NCBI GenBank assembly: GCA_023151145.1
Contig: JAKLJM010000139.1
Location: 1-6,279 of the forward strand
DNA: 6,279 bases
Direction of reading: 5' to 3'
From: Bacteriovoracaceae bacterium
GTDB taxonomy: Bacteria; Bdellovibrionota; Bacteriovoracia; Bacteriovoracales; Bacteriovoracaceae
Position 1 is the stretch's first letter; each line of letters opens with the position of its first letter. The notes beneath the pieces were generated by a model. It searched no databases, was not told the origin of the DNA, and was given only the letters and a program-made list of their open reading frames with translations. Positions 1 through 5,916 of the stretch are shown here, piece by piece. Both the position numbers and the translations under genes were made by a program.

Positions 1-1881
1 ACAAATAAGTTTATTATCATTTGTCAGGGCACATGTGTGATAAGCACCTAGAGCGAGTTTCGCAACGTTAGTGATATTAATTTTTTGTGGATAATGAGTA
101 ATTCCGGCAGATGAAATACCATTTCCTAATTGGCCGTAATCATTTTTTCCCCAACAGTACACATCATTCAATGAAGTAATCCCGCAGGCATGGTCTAATC
201 CCGCATAGATATTACTAAAACGAGGCACATAAGCTCCAGCAGCAGCTATTTTAAACTTACTTCCACTGACTGCTTGATTGACGTGGGTTCTGGCTTGAAT
301 CATGGCAATACCACCCCCAAGAGAATTACCAGCACCTTCACCCATTTGCATACAACGCTTTTTTACGTTGAAACAATCTGCTTGAAATTTATTACTTACA
401 TTTAATCCTTTTGCCGAAACATCAAATCCTTGGCCATCGGCCGTTTGATAAATGTTGTCTGCAACTTTTAGGGCAAGAATTCCACCAATTCCCGTTGCCT
501 CTGAAAATGCCGGTGGTTTAATAACTGAGCCTACTGTCGCTGGAAAACTAATATTTCGATACTGCATGATTTTTACAACTTGAATAGAACATCCAGCTGA
601 AAGATTTGAGCCTGAAGGAATGTCTAAAAATACTTTTGTTCCATCTTCCAATTGATAATCATTGATCGCTCTGGTTAGGACCAGTGTGGTTGTTGAAGCA
701 TCTGGTTCTGATTTTTGTTTTACAGTGGCAATACCAAACATTCCTTTGGTAAATCGATTGACAGAACTCAGTCCACAGGAGTTAGCAGAATTTTCAAAAT
801 TTACGTACCAAAGGATTTCATCATATAAATTGATTTGTTTTCCGATTCCTTGCAGATTGATAATGCTTGGATTCGTGGAATCAATCGATTTAATTTTTCC
901 ATAAATATTATCCGGCATAACGTGATATGAAGTAAAATTAAATGATAATAAATCACCGTCGCGGCCAAATCCAAAAAATGAACCAACGGGATTGAATTCA
1001 TTAACAGTTTCTGGATTATGTTCAATATAAATAACTGAAGCCATTGATTCTGAAGTTAAATTGGATTTAATAGAAGTACCGTTTAAGCCTAAATAAGGCG
1101 AGCGATCACGAAAGAAAAAATTCAATTCATCCCCCGTACAATCACTTGATCGATAGGCCAGTAATTGAAAGTCGACAATATCATCGATCCCAGTCCCAAC
1201 TGGTAAACGTGCACCATTACTAGGTAAACCACCAGATGTAAAACAACCACTCATTAAACTTGGCAGTGCTCTATTTCCAGCTGCTCCTTGATAAAAACCG
1301 GGAATCATAAAACGATAGGACATCGTCAGTCCTGATGGATCTGTACAGCCTGTTCCACCTGCATTAAGGGTCAAACAAGAGCGCACTTCAAGACGTTTAA
1401 ATTGATTGGGATCACTAGCAATATCATTTTCCAGATAAGCTGCTGGTGGAAAAGTAATCATTTCATTGGCTGCAGCAAATCCTTTACATCCAGCTCTCGC
1501 CATATTGAATTTAATATCGACAGCATCAGTATTGATATCAACCACACCCGAATACGAACAACGAGTTTCACCACTCATCGGAGTTGATCCATTCCAAGCG
1601 ATGGCCGCAAATTCCCATTTTGATTTTTTTAATTCTAAGACAAAATCAGTAGAACCGTTTGGTAGAGCTAGAGTTAAATTTTCTTTGTCATCTAGAGAAT
1701 GCCCAACGATTAACACTCCTCCATTTAAACTGACAGAACCACTTGCCAATAAATAACCTAAATTTAATTTAACGTTTGATGTACTTACTTTTTTCTCACC
1801 ACAAGAAACTAAAAGAGATAAAAAAAGGAAAAGAATAAATTGAGATGAAAATAATTCTCGAAAATTAAAATTCTTTTTCAT
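1..1881 (-). CDS. RCC1-repeat outer-surface lipoprotein, 3' end missing
   Basis: The frame is open from the ATG at 1881 to the left edge, giving 627 codons without a stop, so the C-terminus lies outside the window. Residues 1-27 form a lipoprotein signal: a short basic start (MKK), a hydrophobic run and the lipobox LVSC with Cys27. Residue 28 is Gly rather than Asp, which by the E. coli rule would favour outer-membrane sorting. Residues 28-550 match no family I recognise but carry many well-spaced cysteines (108, 132, 169, 179, 213, 248, 369, 431, 503, 510), suggesting disulfides. From about residue 556 an RCC1-type propeller begins: GLDHACGI (561-568), VYCWGKNDYGQLGNG (574-588), then a second repeat LGAYHTCAL (611-619), 51 residues after the first. 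RCC1 repeats normally come in sevens, so much of the propeller probably lies beyond the edge. Upstream AGGT, eight bases before the ATG, is a modest ribosome site. The ligand is unknown; a surface binding role is inference. Confidence 0.85.
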   Translation of the reverse strand, partial: MKKNFNFRELFSSQFILFLFLSLLVSCGEKKVSTSNVKLNLGYLLASGSVSLNGGVLIVGHSLDDKENLTLALPNGSTDFVLELKKSKWEFAAIAWNGSTPMSGETRCSYSGVVDINTDAVDIKFNMARAGCKGFAAANEMITFPPAAYLENDIASDPNQFKRLEVRSCLTLNAGGTGCTDPSGLTMSYRFMIPGFYQGAAGNRALPSLMSGCFTSGGLPSNGARLPVGTGIDDIVDFQLLAYRSSDCTGDELNFFFRDRSPYLGLNGTSIKSNLTSESMASVIYIEHNPETVNEFNPVGSFFGFGRDGDLLSFNFTSYHVMPDNIYGKIKSIDSTNPSIINLQGIGKQINLYDEILWYVNFENSANSCGLSSVNRFTKGMFGIATVKQKSEPDASTTTLVLTRAINDYQLEDGTKVFLDIPSGSNLSAGCSIQVVKIMQYRNISFPATVGSVIKPPAFSEATGIGGILALKVADNIYQTADGQGFDVSAKGLNVSNKFQADCFNVKKRCMQMGEGAGNSLGGGIAMIQARTHVNQAVSGSKFKIAAAGAYVPRFSNIYAGLDHACGITSLNDVYCWGKNDYGQLGNGISSAGITHYPQKINITNVAKLALGAYHTCALTNDNKLIC

Positions 1882-2107
1882 ACATCTAACCTGGGTAATG
1901 ATCATTTAGTTCTAGTTAATTTTAAGAGAGCTTGCTCACTCTTACGTATCGACTTTTTAACCCTATAAAATTAGTGGATCATTAGATTAATTAAGAATTA
2001 GTTACTCTTAAAAAATGCCATTTTCTTGAGGCATCAGTTAGCTGCTCTTCTACAAGAATTTAGACACTTATCCTGACTTCACTATTTCTCTAAATACCTG
2101 AGTAGAT
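1882..2107. promoter_or_regulatory. Divergent intergenic region with two related dyads
   Basis: This 226-bp AT-rich spacer must hold the promoters of both the RCC1 lipoprotein (leftward) and the 619-codon exported protein (rightward). TATAAA at 1964-1969 is a fair rightward -10 hexamer, but nothing at the right distance resembles TTGACA. TAGACA at 2061-2066 is a fair -35 hexamer, but lacks a convincing -10. Two imperfect dyads share TTAAGA and ACTCTTA: TAAGAG (1923-1928) with CTCTTA (1939-1944), and TTAAGA (1991-1996) with TCTTAA (2006-2011). They may be operator sites or chance in AT-rich DNA. I found no open frame with a ribosome site in this spacer. Confidence 0.4.
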
Positions 2108-3967
2108 ATGACCGATAATACAAGTATGAAATGTTCGAACCGTCCATTGTGGACAATCATTTTGTCGACCTCCCTTGCTTTCTCAAGCCTTTTTTCAGGT
2201 CTTGAGATAAAGGCTAACTCCATCGTTGATGTTAATAGTGGCTCTTCTGATAATCCTGTTTTTGATATAGTTCAAGCGGATCCAGCCTTAAAAGGATTTT
2301 ATGATGATTGTGCTAAAAACCATTCAGTCGACAAAGAGAAAATTCCTAATTGTTTATGGGATAGTGTAAAAAATAATCCAACCTTAAAAAAGAAAGTCAT
2401 CCAGGCCATGGAGTCAGTTAAAAAATCTCCAGAAAAAAATGATGCCAAAGAAATCATGGCCAAGAAAAACCAAATTAAAATTGATGAGAGTAATGACCCC
2501 TATATTAAAAAATTAAATGACTATATCGCCTCTCAATTAGAAAATGTTTTTACCGCTCAATCGGGAAAAACTCACGATGAAAAAGGCAAACTCATCGATG
2601 ATAAAAAAAGAAAAACTTATCTGGCCACTGATCATGCGAAATTTTCTGAACTCTATAATACTCAACTCGCTAACAGTGTCACTCAAGCACTATCAAGCTA
2701 CTGTTCGGAAGCAAAAGAAGAAGATGATTTTACCATAACCAAATCTGCAAATGATGCCAAAGACCCCAACAAGAAAAATACCATCAGTCTTTTTATTATA
2801 AAAAAAGATGCTGATCAAAGGGCCAGTGATTTAAAAAGCAATATGACCTCTTTGAATACAGCGGATTTCTCAAATAAAGATTGCTCAGATGCCACTAACG
2901 CAAAAAGCCCAGGTTGTCAGTACAATCGCTGCATTATGACGATTCATGAAGTTTGTTACAATACAAGTATCAGTTCTCCAAAAGATCGAGAAAATGATCT
3001 GAAAGAAAGTCAGTCACGTGCCTGTATCGTCATGGATTTTATTAAAAATGCTCGTGCAGGTATTATGGCCCTTGATAAACAAAAAGATTTTTATGATGAC
3101 CTTTCTAAAAAACAAGCTCCAGCTATTGATTTAACCAGTGGTGGTTTAAAGGAATTTAAAAGCGAAGGCGATCAAAAGCGTGGTTCTCAAGATATCACGA
3201 CAATCACGTCAGGTGATTTACAAAAAATCGCCGACGAATCAAAAGGTGAAGTCGATAGCTTAAAATGTATTGATGAAAATGGAAATCGTAACGAAGCAAT
3301 TTGTAAAAAATTAGTCATTGAAGATAAGGAAAAAGCAGAAAAAGCCTTATTAGAATTTGGTATGCGCCGAATTGCTCAAGTGGATGAAATAGAAAACATA
3401 AAAACAACAGAAGAATTAAAAACATTTCTTATTAGTGAAGGTGATAGCGCAGAAAAAGCGGATGAAATCATCAAAACTCAGCTAAGTGAAAATAATGGAA
3501 AAATAGAAGACGTCGTTCAAAAGATTAAAGATAAATACAAAGCAGAAAACGATGCCATTATAAAAAGCTTAACAGACAAGGTTGAAACTCATAACGTTGA
3601 TTTGGCCAAAGAGCCAGATAAGGCCAATCAAAAGTTACAAAATATTCAAAAAGAACTTCAATCTAAAGGTTCTCGCTACGCCAATATGCTCCAATACGGA
3701 AACATCGTCTCTGCCTATTTAACGGTAACAGATGCCAGTAGCAAAGTTCAAAAAACCAATACGGCACAAATTTTTAGAGAACTCGCGTCTGCACAAGGAC
3801 AAAAAGGGACAACAAATCCAGCTGATCCAAGTAATGCGAATGCTCCTATTATTAACGCAGAAACTGTAAAAAAGAATGTTGAGAGTGCTGGACTTAAAAA
3901 TGAAGATGATAATACTGGTCAAGTTCAATTAACAGTTGAAGATATTAATAAAATCTTAGGCAAATAA
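2108..3967 (+). CDS. Exported lysine-rich protein of unknown function, 619 aa
   Basis: I do not recognise this family. The N-terminus looks like a Sec signal peptide: basic residues Lys8 and Arg12, a hydrophobic stretch at about 14-32 and a plausible signal peptidase I site after Ala36 (IKA/NS). There is no lipobox and no later membrane segment, so a periplasmic or secreted location is likely. The mature part is very rich in Lys, Asp, Glu and Asn and looks largely helical; about 400-520 has heptad-like charged stretches that could form a coiled coil. Ten cysteines remain after the signal (68, 82, 199, 259, 270, 275, 283, 306, 387, 399). The even number and the cluster at 259-306 suggest disulfides. 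The ATG at 2108 was chosen because GAG lies five bases upstream; the next in-frame ATG (2129, Met7) has no ribosome site. The gene stands alone, divergent from the RCC1 lipoprotein and convergent with the next lipoprotein. A structural or export-related role is possible but unsupported. Confidence 0.85.
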   Translation: MTDNTSMKCSNRPLWTIILSTSLAFSSLFSGLEIKANSIVDVNSGSSDNPVFDIVQADPALKGFYDDCAKNHSVDKEKIPNCLWDSVKNNPTLKKKVIQAMESVKKSPEKNDAKEIMAKKNQIKIDESNDPYIKKLNDYIASQLENVFTAQSGKTHDEKGKLIDDKKRKTYLATDHAKFSELYNTQLANSVTQALSSYCSEAKEEDDFTITKSANDAKDPNKKNTISLFIIKKDADQRASDLKSNMTSLNTADFSNKDCSDATNAKSPGCQYNRCIMTIHEVCYNTSISSPKDRENDLKESQSRACIVMDFIKNARAGIMALDKQKDFYDDLSKKQAPAIDLTSGGLKEFKSEGDQKRGSQDITTITSGDLQKIADESKGEVDSLKCIDENGNRNEAICKKLVIEDKEKAEKALLEFGMRRIAQVDEIENIKTTEELKTFLISEGDSAEKADEIIKTQLSENNGKIEDVVQKIKDKYKAENDAIIKSLTDKVETHNVDLAKEPDKANQKLQNIQKELQSKGSRYANMLQYGNIVSAYLTVTDASSKVQKTNTAQIFRELASAQGQKGTTNPADPSNANAPIINAETVKKNVESAGLKNEDDNTGQVQLTVEDINKILGK

Positions 3968-4687
3968 TTATTTTACTGAGACAAAAGATTGTGAGCTTTC
4001 TTTGGTCTGATTTGAATTATTCGAACATTTTGCATAACGAATCACTTCTTCATCATTTCCCAAAATCTGCCCATTACTCCAATCAAACTGAGTTCGAACT
4101 GTAATAATGTCTGCGGAATGTATGACATACTTTGATTCACTACCTGTTGCACCTGTGGCTATAAAATAATTAAGCTTATAGCGATCTAAATTTTTTCGCT
4201 CAAAAATAATCTGTGCCTTTACTCCATCAATATCGACAGTGTTTGAAATACTTTCCCCGCGATAGATTTTTTCACAGACATTTTTTAGAAAACCTACCCG
4301 ATCCGTCTGCACAGCGGTCATAAATTCACCAGAACTTACCGCCGATTTTGGAATATAACTCATCACTTCGCCCCCAAACTCAGCGCTTAGGGAAGCTTCA
4401 ATAGTTCGGGAAGACTCAACTGCGTCACAAGATTTTTGATAGAGTCGAAAGCTAAAACTTTTTTGAGCGTAATCCGTTCTAAACTTTGCGGCCTTAGATT
4501 TATAGGCATAACAAATTCTACTTGCTATATTTAACTCTTCACTGGTCAGAGGTTGCACCGCCAACATTTCTGAATTTACATCAAAATTTACAGAACTTGG
4601 CTTACGGTTATTTCCACATCCTGTAAAAGATGTTAAAACCGTAGTTGAGATTAATGTGAAATAGAATAGCTTTTTTAATTCCTTCAT
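3968..4687 (-). CDS. Lipoprotein of unknown function, 239 aa
   Basis: The reading frame starts with a lipoprotein signal: MKELKK, a hydrophobic and Thr/Ser-rich core, and the lipobox FTGC with Cys24. Residue 25 is Gly, which would fit outer-membrane anchoring under the E. coli rule. The mature part is small and soluble-looking with four further cysteines (59, 87, 138, 221), enough for two disulfides, and ends in an Asn/Ser/Gln-rich tail. I recognise no domain. The start codon lacks a usable Shine-Dalgarno sequence (CCAAG directly abuts the ATG), and no other in-frame start fits the signal peptide, so translation may depend on weak pairing or on a leaderless message. The stop codon touches the stop of the convergent 619-codon gene. 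Divergent mnmD starts 113 bp away. Existence of the gene is well supported by its length, lipobox and coding character; function is open. Confidence 0.82.
   Translation of the reverse strand: MKELKKLFYFTLISTTVLTSFTGCGNNRKPSSVNFDVNSEMLAVQPLTSEELNIASRICYAYKSKAAKFRTDYAQKSFSFRLYQKSCDAVESSRTIEASLSAEFGGEVMSYIPKSAVSSGEFMTAVQTDRVGFLKNVCEKIYRGESISNTVDIDGVKAQIIFERKNLDRYKLNYFIATGATGSESKYVIHSADIITVRTQFDWSNGQILGNDEEVIRYAKCSNNSNQTKESSQSFVSVK
3979..4008. terminator. Candidate hairpin just inside the convergent gene end
   Basis: AGACAAAAGA (3979-3988) pairs with TCTTTGGTCT (3999-4008) in nine of ten positions around a ten-base loop. It starts 12 bases past the stop of the rightward 619-codon gene and lies within the last codons of the leftward lipoprotein gene. 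Because the two genes leave no spacer, a rightward terminator would have to be in this place. Against this, no good T-run follows on either strand (GATTTG on the plus side), so it may only be a pause site or chance. Confidence 0.25.
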
Positions 4688-4800
4688 CTTGGAATTTATC
4701 GGAAAACAAAAGAATTTTTAAAGTGAAAAGTAAAAACATTCACTTCACCTATTAACTGACAGCGATGCTCGGTCTACAAGCTAACTGATATGAGTAAAAC
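4688..4800. promoter_or_regulatory. Divergent spacer with a 7-bp inverted repeat
   Basis: This spacer separates the 239-codon lipoprotein gene from mnmD and must carry both promoters. A perfect inverted repeat, AAGTGAA (4721-4727) and TTCACTT (4739-4745), has centres 18 bp apart, a spacing that could suit a dimeric regulator on nearly two helical turns. TATTAA at 4750-4755 is a possible rightward -10 without a matching -35. Leftward, the minus-strand word TCCGATAA (4696-4703) resembles a sigma-28 -10 but sits too close to the start codon for a normal leader. None of these sites is certain. Confidence 0.3.
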
Positions 4801-5757
4801 ATGAATGATCAAAATTCTTTTAAAGGCAAATTAGGGAACTACTCTTTTATCGAGACTTTAGATGGATCTGTAACTCTTCACTCAGATTTTTTTGACGAGA
4901 ACTTTCATAATTTAAAGGGAGCTTACGAAGAAACATTCTTTACCTATATTAACGGATCAAAACTCTCCAGAATGTTTGAAGACCAAAATCTTGCCTCTTT
5001 CAGTTTATTAGAAGTAGGCTTCGGTATGGGGTTAGGGCTTTATGCCGTAGATAAATATTTAAATGATAAATATTTAAATGATAAATATTTAAATGATAAA
5101 TTTTTAAATGATCGACCCCTAAGCCAAAAAATTCATTTTCATTTTGTGAGCTTTGAAATCGATGGCGAACTCATTAGTTGGCAAATCGAAAATGATCAAC
5201 AAATGAAAAATCACTATTCCCCTACATCTCTACCAAAACTTTCTGAATGGCATAAAGAAGAATTAAAAATTCAAAATGAAAGTTTTGTCTTCTATAAAGT
5301 AGAAAAAGAAATCTCGCCTCATCTGGTCTTTTCTGGAATTCTTCTTATTGGTGATGGGCGAAAAGTTCTCCAACCCTGGTTTAGACAAAATAGTAGTTGG
5401 CCAAAATTTCATGCCATCTTTCAAGATGCCTTTTCACCTAAAAAAAATCCAGACCTATGGACAGTAGAATGGTTTAAAGAGCTCTATCAACTCTCAGCAA
5501 AGGAAGTCATTCTCTCTACCTACTCTTCAGCAACCGCCATTAGAAGAAGCATGTTTGAAGCAAAATGGAATGTTCTCAACCAAAAAGCCTTTGCCCATAA
5601 AAAGGCGATGACTGTTGCCACTATCGATGAATTGACTTTGGGGCCGATGAGTGAGGACTTAAAACTAAAAATAGAAAACACTCCTATTCCTGCCTATCGT
5701 GATCAAGATCAAAGTGAATTTGTTAAAGCTCGTGATAAAAAAATGCAGTCCAATTGA
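4801..5757 (+). CDS. mnmD: Stand-alone tRNA (mnm5U34) methyltransferase MnmD
   Basis: This is a stand-alone relative of the methyltransferase half of MnmC (Methyltransf_30/DUF752 family). The family uses S-adenosylmethionine to methylate 5-aminomethyl-(2-thio)uridine at the wobble position of certain tRNAs, giving mnm5(s2)U. Family marks in order: the N-terminal substrate region with GAYEETFFTYINGSKL (40-55); SAM motif I LLEVGFGMGLG (69-79); the acidic residue after beta-2, Glu119 in FEID; GDGRKVL (184-190); the hallmark FQDAFSPKKNPDLW (207-220) with the family's catalytic Asp209; STYSSATAIRRSM (239-251); and AHKKAMTVA (265-273). The FAD-dependent oxidase domain of E. coli MnmC is absent, as in Aquifex MnmD, and 318 residues is somewhat long for the lone domain. 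The excess is explained by a KYLND-type tandem repeat at 85-104 between the helix after motif I and beta-2. Motif I has Met and Gly where GFGTGLN is usual. GAG six bases before the ATG is the ribosome site. A terminator follows, and no operon partner is visible. Confidence 0.92.
   Translation: MNDQNSFKGKLGNYSFIETLDGSVTLHSDFFDENFHNLKGAYEETFFTYINGSKLSRMFEDQNLASFSLLEVGFGMGLGLYAVDKYLNDKYLNDKYLNDKFLNDRPLSQKIHFHFVSFEIDGELISWQIENDQQMKNHYSPTSLPKLSEWHKEELKIQNESFVFYKVEKEISPHLVFSGILLIGDGRKVLQPWFRQNSSWPKFHAIFQDAFSPKKNPDLWTVEWFKELYQLSAKEVILSTYSSATAIRRSMFEAKWNVLNQKAFAHKKAMTVATIDELTLGPMSEDLKLKIENTPIPAYRDQDQSEFVKARDKKMQSN
5050..5109 (+). repeat. Four tandem 15-bp units inside mnmD
   Basis: The unit gataaatatttaaat occurs four times head to tail, at 5050, 5065, 5080 and 5095. 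The first three copies are identical; the fourth differs by one base (A to T at its eighth position). The unit length is a multiple of three, so each copy adds DKYLN, with the last reading DKFLN, and changes in copy number would keep the frame. The unit contains the self-complementary words AAATATTT and ATTTAAAT, which favour strand slippage. In the protein it lengthens the segment between motif I and beta-2 of the methyltransferase fold by about 15-20 residues. Confidence 0.97.
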
Positions 5758-5774
5758 GTTGTACGATGTTTTTT

Positions 5775-5803
5775 TATCAGACTTGGCCAGTCTGATATTT
5801 TGT
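5775..5803 (+). terminator. Rho-independent terminator of mnmD
   Basis: TATCAGACT (5775-5783) and AGTCTGATA (5789-5797) form a perfect nine-base-pair stem with the loop TGGCC. TTTTGT follows at once. It lies 17 bases after the mnmD stop. Read on the other strand, the hairpin is followed by A rather than T, so it works rightward only. It closes the mnmD transcript and separates it from the receiver gene. Confidence 0.85.
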
Positions 5804-5819
5804 AAAAACCCTTAGAATT

Positions 5820-5846
5820 TAAAGAATTCAAAAGTTTAGACGATAA
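5820..5846 (+). promoter_or_regulatory. Candidate sigma-28 (FliA) promoter
   Basis: TAAAGAAT (5820-5827), an 11-base spacer and GACGATAA (5839-5846) match the flagellar sigma-factor consensus TAAAGTTT-N11-GCCGATAA at 14 of 16 positions with exactly the standard spacing. Transcription would start near 5853, giving a leader of about 64 bases before the receiver gene. The site lies after the mnmD terminator. The overlapping word GATAAT (5842-5847) could instead act as a sigma-70 -10, but the matching -35 (TTTAAA, 5818-5823) is poor. Confidence 0.6.
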
Positions 5847-5916
5847 TACTATTGAAACTTAATGATCAAATGTTTTTTGATGAGTTCATGTGTATGACCA
5901 TAATTAGGATGTTAGT

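Noticed and set aside
662..1756. Several plus-strand open frames (662-904, 1402-1587, 1466-1756) and a minus-strand frame at 801-1025
   Set aside because: All overlap the long minus-strand lipoprotein gene, which has a lipobox, family motifs and an unbroken frame; the short frames show no ribosome site or recognisable motif.
2015..2034. ATGCC/GGCAT hairpin followed on the minus strand by a T-run, resembling an attenuator ahead of the RCC1 lipoprotein
   Set aside because: The stem is only five to six pairs with a ten-base loop, and no promoter is visible upstream of it on that strand.
2544..3928. Short open frames at 2544-2738 (plus) and 3719-3928 (minus) within the 619-codon gene
   Set aside because: They are out-of-frame or antisense shadows of an A-rich coding sequence, with low-complexity translations.
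4790..4804. Four-codon frame ATG AGT AAA ACA TGA overlapping the mnmD start, as if for translational coupling
   Set aside because: No ribosome site precedes it, and its GAG serves better as the mnmD Shine-Dalgarno.
5050..5109. Tandem units considered as a CRISPR array or an origin iteron cluster
   Set aside because: The units are head to tail with no spacers and lie in frame inside mnmD; no replication gene is near.
5877..5904. Sigma-70-like pair TTGATG (5877-5882) and CATAAT (5899-5904), spacer 16
   Set aside because: Transcription would start after the AGGA ribosome site of the receiver gene, removing the signal it needs.
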